From JAWPMT01 sp965229785 (GTDB lineage Bacteria > Bacteroidota > Bacteroidia > Cytophagales > Cyclobacteriaceae), in assembly GCA_965229785.1 (NCBI GenBank), contig CBDDJS010000001.1, positions 5,332,001 to 5,396,000 on the forward strand: DNA of 64,000 bases, in the 5' to 3' direction. Of this stretch, positions 1 to 8,864 are shown one piece after another. A program made the translations under genes and the position numbers. Positions within the stretch are counted from its first letter, which is position 1. Each line of letters begins with the position of its first letter. The notes under the pieces are model-generated. The model was not told the origin of the DNA. It worked only from the letters and a program-made list of their open reading frames with translations, and searched no databases.

Positions 1-177
1 TTGGCAAAAAGAAAACCGCCAAGTCAACAAGAAAGAAGTAATTCTCTTACAATGGATATGCTTCGACCATAGTCTGGCAAGAATCTAATTGCCACGGTTT
101 TTCTTATGAAAGTAATGAAGATTCCCTCATTACCATTCTTCTGAATGCGCTTTTATCTGATGCTCATCCAGTACTCA

Positions 178-924
178 TCAAATGATTGAGCCGATAACAA
201 AAATCAACCCTGTGAATATTGTTGCCAACAATAAATAGAGTACATAAGTGAGCAGGGTTCTCACCAAAATCCCCAATCTGCTGGCTTCAGAAAAGAATTG
301 CCAGAAAACCCATGTGGCATATCCGATTGAAACGGTCAGGCCTACTATTTCCAAAATATCATTGTCGCCAACCAAACCCATTAAAACGGCAAAGATTGAA
401 GAGAAGATGGCCTGATGCCCCGTGATGTAGGCATTAAGGACCATGTGCTCCAGGTAATTCAACCTGAACTTTCGAAATGCAAGGTGCGAAGCAAGTGAAA
501 AAACGGGCAACAGCAAAAGGACCGTATATCCATAATTTCCAATAAACCAGTCCAACATCTGAATCCCCTTACCTTCGATTTCTTCGTTGGTGGCTCCGTT
601 GGACCATCCGGTGGCAAACGCATTGATGAATGTTTCACTTCCGAAGAGTCGGGTGATCAGGAAGTATATCGTCGATAAGGTAAATGCGTAGGCAATGGGT
701 TTGAAGTAGGGTTTTCTTTTGCCCTCAAGATAATTGCGGATACCTAAGCCTGGTCGAACGAATAATTCACGTATCGTAAAGAGTAGTCCCCTGTTGATTT
801 GAAATAAGCTACCAGAAACTTCCTTTAGAAAATTGGGGACATTGATTTTGTCAACCGTAGTGCTTTGACCGCAGTAAGGACAAAAAGCCTCTGTAACAAC
901 TTTACCGCAATTCTTACAATTCAT
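178..924 (-). CDS. DUF3667-type zinc-ribbon membrane protein
   Basis: 248-residue protein beginning with a zinc ribbon (Cys3, Cys6, Cys15, Cys18 in CKNCG...CPYCGQ), followed by a conserved stretch around residues 45-75 (RPGLGIRNYLEGKRKPYFKP) and four to five hydrophobic segments to the C-terminus. This is the architecture of the DUF3667 family common in Bacteroidota. The family has no known reaction; the cytoplasmic ribbon followed by a membrane domain suggests a small-molecule or protein-sensing membrane protein (inference). The ATG at 924 is directly in front of the ribbon, so the start is secure. The gene stands alone, with about 170 bp before the next gene on the same strand. Confidence 0.8.
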   Translation of the reverse strand: MNCKNCGKVVTEAFCPYCGQSTTVDKINVPNFLKEVSGSLFQINRGLLFTIRELFVRPGLGIRNYLEGKRKPYFKPIAYAFTLSTIYFLITRLFGSETFINAFATGWSNGATNEEIEGKGIQMLDWFIGNYGYTVLLLLPVFSLASHLAFRKFRLNYLEHMVLNAYITGHQAIFSSIFAVLMGLVGDNDILEIVGLTVSIGYATWVFWQFFSEASRLGILVRTLLTYVLYLLLATIFTGLIFVIGSII

Positions 925-1093
925 TGCCGTAAATCTAATGTTTCATCATTTATGGAGCCTTTACTTCAAATGATGAACAATTAAACCAAATGCCAACAAA
1001 GTGAACACCAAGGAATTAACGGTCTTTTTCAGCTTCCTACAGAGTTTATACTGAAAAACCCTTTGCGAGCGCCCGACATGACGATTGTACTTT

Positions 1094-1681
1094 CTATTCG
1101 CTCTTCTTCTCACAGAAGAGATACCATAACGGGTAGACTATCGACTCATCTTTGTTCACCCATTCACCGGCCCAGTTGAACCCATCGTAAGTCATATCGG
1201 AGAACGTAATGCGATAGAAACCTTCCATCCCATTAGGGGCAGTATTTTCATTGTAGAGGACCATGGTCCTATCAGCCGTTTTGCCACCTTCCCAGGAAGG
1301 CAACGTTGAAGGGATCCCAGGCACAGAATAATAATGTACGTACCAGACAGCACTGTCTGCATTGTACTGACGAATACTTCCGGCATAAGTACCATCATCC
1401 TTAAAGGTTTCGTCCTGAACTCCATAGCCATTCATGATGTACTTAAATCGCCAGGTCATGGCTGTTGTATCACCCCAGGTCTGATCAGGCAGTCTCATAA
1501 GTGACTTGCATCTGGATTCACCGATCAGTGGGTCATAGTCTTTGGTTTCAGGAGGGGCCTCGGGATTAGGTAATCCAAATGGATTTTCAGGGGAAGGTTC
1601 ATATTGGAACTTTGATTGGTCCTGAGCTTGCAGTCCAATCATCGATAAGCTAAAAATTACGATCAGTAAATTCGTTTTCAT
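1094..1681 (-). CDS. Exported lipocalin-like hypothetical protein
   Basis: 195 residues from the ATG at 1681. The longer open frame upstream of this ATG is not needed, because the protein then begins with a clean signal peptide (MKTNLLIVIFSLSMIGLQAQ, cleavage near AQ-D). The mature part is rich in Trp, Tyr and Gly and contains repeated short beta-strand patterns such as TWRFKYIMNGYGVQDE and FKDDGTYAGSIRQYN. This resembles DUF1579-like beta-barrel proteins that describe a sample-wide response to an effector, but the match is by eye only. Located in the periplasm or outside the cell. Downstream of the LytTR regulator on the same strand, separated by about 90 bp, so co-regulation is possible. 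Confidence 0.6.
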   Translation of the reverse strand: MKTNLLIVIFSLSMIGLQAQDQSKFQYEPSPENPFGLPNPEAPPETKDYDPLIGESRCKSLMRLPDQTWGDTTAMTWRFKYIMNGYGVQDETFKDDGTYAGSIRQYNADSAVWYVHYYSVPGIPSTLPSWEGGKTADRTMVLYNENTAPNGMEGFYRITFSDMTYDGFNWAGEWVNKDESIVYPLWYLFCEKKSE

Positions 1682-1772
1682 TTTTGTCCTTTGGGTTTCG
1701 GCACGAAGGCCTTTGGACAATTTTACTAGGCTCAGATGTTCCTGAAAAGGATTTTGCAGGGAGCACCGTGAA

Positions 1773-2642
1773 TTATGCAGGGAGTCCCAGATATCCTTTG
1801 AAATGGTCTTTTACTTTGGATAGTCGTCCCAGGGCGATGGGCAAGGTTTGGCCATTTTTTAACGTCACCCCAGGTTCGGGAGCATAGACCAGCGTATCTA
1901 CTTCATCTTTGTTAACCAGGGTATTCCGATGCAATCGGATAAAGCCCCACGGTTCAAGCTCTTGTTCCATGAGTTTCATGGATTTACGCAAGTTGTAAGA
2001 GCCACTTTTCGCGTGAACCTTAACACAGTAGTCATCAGATTGTACCCAGAGGATATCTGCGAGCAGAATGTTTTTGACTTTATTCCCTACTTTGATTTGA
2101 ATGAGGGGTGAATGATCATCCTTTATCTGATTGCTCAATTCATCGTAGCGCGACTTGAATTCAACTTTCAGGTCGGTTAATTCTACCATTTTTGAATCCA
2201 GCAATTTGGCGTTCTGGTGTAAGTTGACCAGAATGATCAATCCGAGATAAGCATTGACGAAAAGGGCTGCTTTTTGGTAAGTGAAGTAAGCAAGAAGTTC
2301 TCCAAAATAGTTCCAGTCCAATTCGCTGCTCCATATTTCCACTCCACTTATGGCAATGAGTGTGGTCAGTAAAGTCAGGACTATCCCAATACCATACGAG
2401 GTAATAAGGCGGGAATTGAGTTGGCGTGCCGGATGCCTGAAAACAAAACTGGCAAAAGGCAATGCCAGAATTACCCAAATGCCCCAACGAATGGAGTGCC
2501 TGCTCATTAAACCAATAATGGTTACTTCGTCTTTTCCTGCAAGGTCGAAACTCGTGATATAGTAGTGTTGCTGCGCCGCTTCGAATGAGACTAACCCGAC
2601 GAAGTAGATGAAAGTAGCGATATAGATATAACTCTGTTTCAC
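1773..2642 (-). CDS. Membrane-anchored LytTR transcriptional regulator
   Basis: About 289 residues. Four hydrophobic segments fill residues 5-150, followed by a short coiled linker and a C-terminal LytTR DNA-binding domain (about 185-285; ILLADILWVQSDDYCVKVH, then RLHRNTLVNKDEV). The LytTR domain binds promoter direct repeats as an extended beta-sheet fold; here it is tethered to the membrane rather than to a receiver domain, a common Bacteroidota arrangement. No histidine kinase neighbours it, so the membrane part may itself sense the signal (inference). No ATG fits the frame; GTG at 2642 or TTG at 2648 is the start, and I prefer GTG. It lies upstream of the exported lipocalin-like gene at 1094-1681. 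Confidence 0.8.
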   Translation of the reverse strand: MKQSYIYIATFIYFVGLVSFEAAQQHYYITSFDLAGKDEVTIIGLMSRHSIRWGIWVILALPFASFVFRHPARQLNSRLITSYGIGIVLTLLTTLIAISGVEIWSSELDWNYFGELLAYFTYQKAALFVNAYLGLIILVNLHQNAKLLDSKMVELTDLKVEFKSRYDELSNQIKDDHSPLIQIKVGNKVKNILLADILWVQSDDYCVKVHAKSGSYNLRKSMKLMEQELEPWGFIRLHRNTLVNKDEVDTLVYAPEPGVTLKNGQTLPIALGRLSKVKDHFKGYLGLPA

Positions 2643-2871
2643 ATACAAAAATGGATTGATAAGAACCTTCTAATTACCATTCTTCATGAAGTAAGACACT
2701 CAAAAAGTCAAATCCACTAATGAAAGATAAAACTAAGACAAAAGCTTATCAAAAAATCCCGCGAATGAAATACGGCCATTGGTCAAACGAAGGTCTTAAA
2801 ATGGTGAACTCAAAAACAATAGTGGAATTGGCTTTTATTTCACACTCCAGAGTCTCCGTAAATCAAATCTT

Positions 2872-3087
2872 CTATCCATTCGATATCAGTTCAAATACTT
2901 CTTCCACTGACATTTCAAAGGCTTGAGCGATCCTGAATGCCGTAATAGTGGAGGGAATAAACTTCCCGGTTTCAATGGTATTGATGGTTTTTCTCGAAAC
3001 ACCAATGATCAACGCCAGATCTGCTTGTGTCATGTTCCGTTTCGCCCGCTCTACCTTAATGGTATTTTTTAATAGGAATTCAGCCAT
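2872..3087 (-). CDS. Small XRE/Cro-type helix-turn-helix regulator
   Basis: 71 residues from the ATG at 3087. The whole protein is one HTH_3 domain: KVERAKRNMTQADLALIIGVSRKTINTIE is the helix-turn-helix, followed by the typical helical tail ending EVFELISNG. Proteins of this length and ending (YozG/YvaO-like) usually pair with a small membrane protein. Its start codon lies 8 bp inside the end of the upstream membrane-protein gene, so the two are translationally coupled. A longer frame extends to 3135 but would add residues that do not belong to the fold. Probably autoregulates the pair. Confidence 0.88.
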   Translation of the reverse strand: MAEFLLKNTIKVERAKRNMTQADLALIIGVSRKTINTIETGKFIPSTITAFRIAQAFEMSVEEVFELISNG

Positions 3088-3535
3088 TCGCCGGATACCT
3101 GTCGAAGTACACAAAGCCAGCAATAGCCGATACAACCACTACATAAAGTGACAACTCAGCGGCGAGGATCCCCGATATTTCAATGGAACCAAAGGACAAT
3201 AACATGATAATCACTTGTGTGAGTACCACTGCGATCAGTGCGAAGCGCCAGGATCTCAGCCGACTATGCTCCACCAGTTCATCATTTAATACTTCTAAGG
3301 CCACTTTGGTCTTTTTTGCTCTGAATCCGAGTCGTGTCAGTTGGATAAATCCGAGCGTCCAGATCAGCCAGCCAACAATAAGAACAATCTGGAATGTATT
3401 GGAAAGTCCACCGGTGATCAGATAATTGTCAAGGATCCTGAATCCATCCCAGATCATAAATCCTATTAAATTGATCAGAAGCCATTGGCTCCGCATTTTC
3501 TCTAAGGCTTCTAATTCAGAGGTCAAAGTACTCAT
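3080..3535 (-). CDS. Four-TM membrane protein paired with HTH regulator
   Basis: 151 residues. Hydrophobic segments lie near residues 18-36, 48-68, 97-117 and 122-143, and a charged loop of about 25 residues sits between TM2 and TM3. It has no recognisable catalytic motif. Small membrane proteins of this kind (DUF2178-like and related) are repeatedly found next to YozG-type XRE regulators in bacteria; the 8-bp overlap with the HTH gene supports a functional pair in which the membrane protein may modulate the regulator (inference). The start is ATG at 3535. Confidence 0.7.
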   Translation of the reverse strand: MSTLTSELEALEKMRSQWLLINLIGFMIWDGFRILDNYLITGGLSNTFQIVLIVGWLIWTLGFIQLTRLGFRAKKTKVALEVLNDELVEHSRLRSWRFALIAVVLTQVIIMLLSFGSIEISGILAAELSLYVVVVSAIAGFVYFDRYPANG

Positions 3536-3649
3536 GTTATGTAACTTAAAGGTTTTAAAAAGATACCTATAGGTTACATACGTTGAGCTTAATTATTAGT
3601 TACAGGCATGCCAGAAGAATCCAAATTCATCAATTAGCTAGTAGTTTGT

Positions 3650-4030
3650 CTATTTCGCCAGCAATCCATCATTCTGGTAATACGCTACTGATTTTTTGAT
3701 AAGGGTCCTTAGGTGCTGTTCCATTTCTTCATCCATTTGTTTGATGTGAAAACAAGATTTTCCTTTAAGGGCTTTTTTGAGGTTTTCCGGCAATTCGCCT
3801 AATTGTTCTTTATGGGTATACGTAGGGAAAAAATAGAATCGGACATCTTTTGGCTTCATCATGACGGTCGCGAAATAGATGCCGTCTACTTTCTTCTTTC
3901 CTTGCAACGTGGGCACCGTTCCCGAAACTTCAAATTTGTCCGATGAATCTGTCGTTGTTTTCAGAACTGACTGGTATTCGGCAAGCATGGCCTTTAGTCG
4001 TTTGCTTATTTCATTTAAATCTTTGATCAT
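3650..4030 (-). CDS. DUF1801 (YdhG)-like small protein
   Basis: 126 residues from the ATG at 4030; a longer frame would use TTG and run into the preceding gene. The segment GIYFATVMMKPKDVRFYFFPTYTHKEQL, then LKKALKGKSCFHIKQMDEEMEQHLRTLIKKS, has the pattern of the DUF1801/YdhG fold, a small alpha-beta domain of unknown activity. It is the last gene of a three-gene minus-strand run (AraC-GyrI, VOC, DUF1801) with intergenic gaps of about 10 bp, so it is probably co-transcribed. GyrI/AraC, VOC and DUF1801 genes often travel together in Bacteroidota and Firmicutes small-molecule-response loci (general knowledge). The family assignment is by pattern only. Confidence 0.65.
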   Translation of the reverse strand: MIKDLNEISKRLKAMLAEYQSVLKTTTDSSDKFEVSGTVPTLQGKKKVDGIYFATVMMKPKDVRFYFFPTYTHKEQLGELPENLKKALKGKSCFHIKQMDEEMEQHLRTLIKKSVAYYQNDGLLAK

Positions 4031-4040
4031 ATGGGTGATA

Positions 4041-4481
4041 TTAGTGTTGATCAATTAAAATAGGGTTTCCGTCAGGATCCAAAATGGAGAAAGTGCATGG
4101 TCCGTTCTCTTGATCCATGCCCAACTGCATAACGGGTTCAATGCCCTTTTCCGTAAGGGATTTGAAGATCCTTCTTGCATCCGTAGGATTGAAGGTTATG
4201 GTATTTGTAGGGAAAAACCCTTGAAACAATCCCATTTTAGATGACCCATTGGAAATGATCACCCAACGCTGCTCAATACTTCCGAGCCCATCTACGGGAG
4301 TAAATCCTAATTTTTCATAGAATGCAATCGAAGCTTTAAGATCATTGACATTTAGAGAAATGCTATAATTCTCTAATACTTTCGAATTTGATTCAATGGG
4401 CAGATTGCCCGAATTGTGCTGACTAAAAACACATATAGGGGTAAGAAGGACAAGAATAATGGCACATAATGAAGCTTTCAT
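4041..4481 (-). CDS. Exported VOC (glyoxalase-fold) protein
   Basis: 146 residues from the ATG at 4481. A signal peptide (MKASLCAIILVLLTPICVFSQ) precedes a single VOC domain: NYSISLNVNDLKASIAFYEKLGFTP opens it and PCTFSILDPDGNPILIDQH closes it. VOC proteins are metal-dependent isomerases, dioxygenases or drug-binding proteins and are usually cytoplasmic, so the export signal is unusual. Ten bp separate it from the AraC regulator upstream and 10 bp from the DUF1801 gene downstream. The open frame extends to 4814 but overlaps the AraC gene and would bury the signal peptide, so the shorter start is chosen. Confidence 0.82.
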   Translation of the reverse strand: MKASLCAIILVLLTPICVFSQHNSGNLPIESNSKVLENYSISLNVNDLKASIAFYEKLGFTPVDGLGSIEQRWVIISNGSSKMGLFQGFFPTNTITFNPTDARRIFKSLTEKGIEPVMQLGMDQENGPCTFSILDPDGNPILIDQH

Positions 4482-4491
4482 GATCTCAAAT

Positions 4492-5388
4492 TCACGGTTT
4501 AGTAACGGGAATACGACACTTGAGATTGAAATTTTCCCATCCGATTTCTTCCGGACCTTGTATGAATTCTTCAATGGCCGGATAATGGATGGGTTGATAT
4601 TTACTATTGGGCAACCATTGTTGATACAAATGATCCCACGCTTGTGCGACTTGCTCCAGTTTTCCTTCAACATGTATGGTGGCATATTCGGATTCAGGAA
4701 TAACCCCAAATTCAATTCCATCCGTACCGGGATAGTCCTGAGGAACAAATAAGGCAAAATCATACCGGTATTTGCTGGCTGGAGTAACCTCAGGATTGTC
4801 GATAGACATGCCAAATCGGGTCAACTTCCCCTTGATGTTTATTTCATGTTTTTCAGCCCAATCCATTAAATACAGGTATCTTTCAATTAATTCTGAACCA
4901 TCTGCTCCAAAAATGGCCTTGGAATACGCAATGGGTATTTCAGGTAAATGTTCAATCTCAACAGCAAAATCTGCTTTATCTATTTTTCTGCTGTCTTCGA
5001 TGCGAAGGTAGAAGTCGTTAGGATGCGATTCTTGATAAATCCTGCTATTGTGTAGTGCTTTGTTTTTGCGAAATCCCCCCGGCGTTATTTGATATCGTTC
5101 CTTGAACTGTCTTGTAAAGTTTTCCGGAGATGCAAAACCGCTTTCATATCCTATTTCCGCAATTTTGAGATCGGGATGATACTTTAATAAAAAAACGGCT
5201 TTCTCTAATCGAAATCGAAGTAAAGCCTCGTAAGGAGTCTCTGAAGTGATCGCCTTAAATATGCGATGAAAATGATACAAAGAAAATCCGGAGAGCTCTG
5301 CGAGTTCTTTCACATTGATTTCTTCTCCCAAATGACTGTCAATATGTTTAAGCACTTTGTTGATTCGTGCTTGATAATAGTTATCCAA
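4492..5388 (-). CDS. AraC-family regulator with GyrI-like effector domain
   Basis: 298 residues. Residues 5-105 form two helix-turn-helix motifs of the AraC family (VKELAELSGFSLYHFHRIFK and IAEIGYESGFASPENFTRQFK, ending in TPGGFRK). Residues 140-295 match the GyrI-like (AraE_2/SOUL-like) effector-binding domain seen in Rob and SbmC. Such proteins respond to hydrophobic or drug-like ligands. The start must be TTG at 5388, since no ATG or GTG occurs before the in-frame stop upstream. It heads the AraC-VOC-DUF1801 run and probably controls it from the intergenic region at 5389-5702. Confidence 0.87.
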   Translation of the reverse strand: MDNYYQARINKVLKHIDSHLGEEINVKELAELSGFSLYHFHRIFKAITSETPYEALLRFRLEKAVFLLKYHPDLKIAEIGYESGFASPENFTRQFKERYQITPGGFRKNKALHNSRIYQESHPNDFYLRIEDSRKIDKADFAVEIEHLPEIPIAYSKAIFGADGSELIERYLYLMDWAEKHEINIKGKLTRFGMSIDNPEVTPASKYRYDFALFVPQDYPGTDGIEFGVIPESEYATIHVEGKLEQVAQAWDHLYQQWLPNSKYQPIHYPAIEEFIQGPEEIGWENFNLKCRIPVTKP

Positions 5389-5702
5389 AATTGATGTAGG
5401 TAGGATTTTAAAAAATATACTTACGCATCACTATCTGTCGAATGGTGCCATGAAGTTACCTGAAGCATGAAATTTACGATAATTGATCAATCTGTGACCA
5501 ACAAGGAAATAATCATCCCGGTAAATAGTTAAGATACTGTTTCGGATTTTGCATTGCTACAAACAAAAGAATGGACTTAAGACAACCATTTGACCTCCAT
5601 TCAAAACAATTTGATCCCCCTACACAACATCCTGGAACTGAAAATAGAATCCAGGAAGTATACTTGTCTCAATATTTCAACTTGACCTCAATTCCTTTAA
5701 CG
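5389..5702. other. Divergent intergenic region between AraC and M1 aminopeptidase
   Basis: About 314 bp with no convincing gene. It must carry the promoters of both flanking genes. An open frame on the plus strand begins at ATG 5571 and is in frame with the aminopeptidase, but the lipoprotein signal only makes sense from 5703, so I treat 5571-5702 as untranslated. No clear TAnnTTTG box, repeat or RNA structure was found. Confidence 0.5.
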
Positions 5703-8213
5703 ATGATGACTTTTAGAAAAATGGGCCGTGTTTTTTTACTGGGGCTATTGATGAGTTGTATGCCTCAAACGGAAGAGGTGTCCTTAGTCTCCGGGGTTTC
5801 GGTCGAATTAGCTGCTCAACGAAAGGCGACGATCAATAATATTGTTTACGACCTTAAATTCAATATCCCCGAAAAACTGGAAGCATCGATTCCCGCAGAA
5901 ATTACGATTTCGTTTAATCTCGAAGAAAATAACCAGTCGCTCATACTGGATTTTAGAGCGGAAGAGGGGGCTGTAAAAAGTGTATTATCAAACAATCAGA
6001 CGTCTGGTTACAGATTTGAAGAAGATCATATCGTGATCCCTCAGACGTCCTTAAAAAAAGGTGCAAACCTGGTCAAGATCAACTTTTTGGCGGGAGAAGG
6101 ATCTCTCAATAGAAATGAGGAATACCTCTACACCCTCCTGGTACCAGATCGGGCCTCCACCGTCTTTCCGTGTTTCGATCAACCTGACCTAAAAGCGCGC
6201 TATGACCTCACCCTGGCGGTACCAAAGGAATGGAAAACGCTGGCCAATGGTTCAGTAAAAAATGAACAAATCGAGGGGGACAGAAAAACGGTCATTTTTG
6301 AGACCTCAGACCTGATCAGTACCTATTTGTTTTCATTCGTTGCAGGAGAATTCGAAGTTCTCGAAGAGGAGAGGGATGGATTAACCATGAGAATGTTCCA
6401 CCGCGAAAGTGATTCCACCAAGGTTGCTGCTAATCAGGAAAAGGTCTTTGATCTACATTTCAAGTCACTGCGATGGTTAGAAGCTTATACGGGAATAGAC
6501 TATCCTTTTCAGAAGTTCGATTTTGCACTGATCCCAAGTTTTCAATATGGAGGTATGGAGCATGTCGGGGCCATACAGTACCGTGCTTCGTCTTTATTTT
6601 TGGATAAGTCCGCCACAAAAAGCAGAGAACTGGGCAGGGCCAGACTAATAGCGCATGAAACTGCACATATGTGGTTTGGCAATCTGGTGACGATGGAGTG
6701 GTTCAATGACGTTTGGATGAAGGAAGTCTTTGCCAACTTCATGGCTGCAAAAATTGCCAATGCCGATTTTCCTGAGATCAATCATGACCTGAGTTTTCTG
6801 ATCTCGCACTATCCCGCATCTTATAGTGTAGACCGTACCTCGGGAGCAAATCCTGTAAGGCAACAGCTGGACAATTTAAAGTTTGCCGGAACGATGTATG
6901 GAGCCATCATTTACAACAAGGCCCCTATCGTGATGAAACAGTTAGAGCTTTTGGTAGGAGAAGAAGGGCTTCGTGAAGGGCTCCGTCAGTATTTAACAAC
7001 CTACGCTGACAGCAATGCCACCTGGCCCGATTTGATTGATATCCTTGACAAGCTTACTTCCGTTGACTTGCAACAATGGAGTCAGGTGTGGATCAATGAA
7101 CCGGGCAGACCTGTATTTGAATTGTCCGACTCAAATGTATTGACTCAGAAGGACCCCTGGGGAGAGAACAGGCTTTGGCCACAAAAATTTTCAATTGTCG
7201 CAGATGAAAATACTCAAATCGATTTTGCCGATAAGGTTGCCATATCTGCACCTCCAGTCATAGTAAATGCTGACGGGTTAGGTTATGGTGTATTCCCGGT
7301 TACGACAGAACAAACCAAAGAACTATTTAGCTGGGAAGATGAAGTAAAAAGGGGGGCTACCTACATCGCATTGTATGAAAATCTACTGGAAGGCAGAACT
7401 GTCGATCCCTCATTATTCATAAAGCTCGCAGTAAGGGCCGCCTCGGAAGAAAACAACCCATTGAACTTGAGATTGATGATGGGTTATCTGAGGACAGTTT
7501 ACTGGTCTTTTCACACATCTGATCAACGAACGCAATTAGCATCGGAACTGGAGAAGTCATTGTGGCGTGCGATGAATGATCAATCTACACCCGATATGAA
7601 GAAGCACGTATTCAATGCTTACCAATCAGTCGTTCTGACAGAAAATGGACTGGAAAGACTCTATCAGGTTTGGAACGGTGATTTAAGAATAAAAGGAATG
7701 AAAGCATTCTCACAGGTTGACCTGACAGATATGGCTCAAAATCTGGCTTTGAAATTACCGACGAGATCAAAAGAGATCCTTGATGAGCAATCCGAACGTA
7801 TTACCAATGAAGAGCGAAAAGCAAAATTTGAGTTTGTACGTCAGGCCATTTCACCAGAACCGGAGGTACGAAGTTCATTTTTCGAAAGCCTCAAAAATGT
7901 TGAGAATAGGGCCAAAGAACCCTGGGTACTCGATGCCTTAGGCTATCTGCATCACCCATTGAGGCAAAATACTTCCAAAAACCATTTAAAAACCAGCCTG
8001 GAATTGCTCGCTGAGATCCAACAAACAGGAGATATTTTCTTCCCAAAAAGATGGTTAGACGCTACGTTTAGCAGCTATCAATCTGAGTATGCCACGGAGG
8101 TAGTGGACACATTTTTAAAAGAGAATCCCGATTATGACCCCAAACTGAAAGGGCTTATTCTTCAATCAACAGATATGGCTAAAAGAGCAAGCCAAATCCT
8201 TAGTATGAATTAA
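5703..8213 (+). CDS. M1-family aminopeptidase lipoprotein
   Basis: 836 residues. The start at ATG 5703 (or 5706) gives a basic n-region, hydrophobic core and lipobox LMSC with lipidated Cys19, so the enzyme is anchored to a membrane facing the periplasm or surface. The M1 gluzincin catalytic site is complete: HETAH (His318, His322, zinc) and Glu341 in WMKEVFANF. The exopeptidase motif is GGMEH rather than the canonical GAMEN. The N-terminal beta-domain (about 35-230) and the long helical C-terminal domain (about 590-836) agree with the family. It removes N-terminal residues from peptides, consistent with a proteinaceous diet. Stands alone, divergent from the AraC regulator. Confidence 0.92.
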   Translation: MMTFRKMGRVFLLGLLMSCMPQTEEVSLVSGVSVELAAQRKATINNIVYDLKFNIPEKLEASIPAEITISFNLEENNQSLILDFRAEEGAVKSVLSNNQTSGYRFEEDHIVIPQTSLKKGANLVKINFLAGEGSLNRNEEYLYTLLVPDRASTVFPCFDQPDLKARYDLTLAVPKEWKTLANGSVKNEQIEGDRKTVIFETSDLISTYLFSFVAGEFEVLEEERDGLTMRMFHRESDSTKVAANQEKVFDLHFKSLRWLEAYTGIDYPFQKFDFALIPSFQYGGMEHVGAIQYRASSLFLDKSATKSRELGRARLIAHETAHMWFGNLVTMEWFNDVWMKEVFANFMAAKIANADFPEINHDLSFLISHYPASYSVDRTSGANPVRQQLDNLKFAGTMYGAIIYNKAPIVMKQLELLVGEEGLREGLRQYLTTYADSNATWPDLIDILDKLTSVDLQQWSQVWINEPGRPVFELSDSNVLTQKDPWGENRLWPQKFSIVADENTQIDFADKVAISAPPVIVNADGLGYGVFPVTTEQTKELFSWEDEVKRGATYIALYENLLEGRTVDPSLFIKLAVRAASEENNPLNLRLMMGYLRTVYWSFHTSDQRTQLASELEKSLWRAMNDQSTPDMKKHVFNAYQSVVLTENGLERLYQVWNGDLRIKGMKAFSQVDLTDMAQNLALKLPTRSKEILDEQSERITNEERKAKFEFVRQAISPEPEVRSSFFESLKNVENRAKEPWVLDALGYLHHPLRQNTSKNHLKTSLELLAEIQQTGDIFFPKRWLDATFSSYQSEYATEVVDTFLKENPDYDPKLKGLILQSTDMAKRASQILSMN

Positions 8214-8255
8214 CTGACAACCCATATGGAAACGGGTACTCGGCGTGAAAATCGA

Positions 8256-8864
8256 TTATCTCAATTTTCTAAACGTCAGGCTCATCCTTCCGTGATCGGT
8301 ATCGGATTTGGGGATAGCGTGGTGCCAATCATCCTGAATTTCCTGTGACATATAGATAAGTGAACCTGAAGGAAGTAAATAATCGATAATTTCTTCTTTG
8401 TTCTCAATGTTTCTGAATCTCAGGGTTCTGGTTTCACCTACGGAGACAATTGCTACACCTGTTTGGCTCGCTAAAATATCGGTCTGATCGGAATGAAAAC
8501 CCATTTTTGATCGGCCATCCAGGTAATAGTTGATCAGGCAGTTGTTCGGTTCAAATTTGAGTTCCTTCAGGATCAACTGGTTGATTTCAACTAGCTCTGA
8601 TAAGAATTCCTGAAAGGGATAACTGATTTGAGAATAGTTGTAAGCTTTGCCAAAACTGGCTGTTTTGCGCGCTTGCATACGTTCGTCCCAAACCACCTTG
8701 TTCCGTAGGCTTTCAAAAAGTTGCGCGGGATTGGATAAGAAATTTTCGATATAGGTTATGCCTTTCAATTCAGTACAAGGAGTTGGGTTCTGATTTCTAA
8801 AGTATTGGATTCTGATCCGGAATACAAGGAAGCCGATCCTACTTTGATTCGAGGTAATGATCAA
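8256..8864 (-). CDS. AlkB-like 2-oxoglutarate/Fe(II) dioxygenase
   Basis: Oxidative demethylase fold of the AlkB/ALKBH family, which repairs alkylated bases using Fe(II) and 2-oxoglutarate. The iron ligands are visible as His-x-Asp in MGFHSDQTD and the distal His in WHHAIPKSD; the 2OG-binding Arg is in RMSLTFRKLR at the C-terminus. The substrate-recognition loop ARKTASFGKAYNYSQ and NNCLINYYLDGRSKMGFHSD are typical. The domain begins at GITYIENFL. There is no ATG in front of it: the open frame starts at TTG 8864 and overlaps the DoxX gene by 26 bp, while another TTG at 8768 would place the start two residues before the domain. The true start is uncertain. Confidence 0.88.
   Translation of the reverse strand: MIITSNQSRIGFLVFRIRIQYFRNQNPTPCTELKGITYIENFLSNPAQLFESLRNKVVWDERMQARKTASFGKAYNYSQISYPFQEFLSELVEINQLILKELKFEPNNCLINYYLDGRSKMGFHSDQTDILASQTGVAIVSVGETRTLRFRNIENKEEIIDYLLPSGSLIYMSQEIQDDWHHAIPKSDTDHGRMSLTFRKLR

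Noticed and set aside
1..94. Short open frame ending at about 94 on the plus strand (LLQWICFDHSLARI)
   Set aside because: Could be the C-terminus of a gene cut by the window edge, but frames 1 and 2 both stay open over this stretch and neither shows a family pattern.
2720..2926. Plus-strand frame of 68 codons opposite the HTH gene
   Set aside because: It overlaps the 3' end of the HTH gene on the other strand and lacks any protein-like pattern.
5571..5702. Upstream extension of the M1 aminopeptidase
   Set aside because: It would bury the lipoprotein signal sequence; the ATG at 5703 gives the proper signal peptide and lipobox.
8216..8236. ACCC...GGGT hairpin between convergent M1 and AlkB genes
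   Set aside because: Stem of four pairs with no T-run; too weak to call a terminator.
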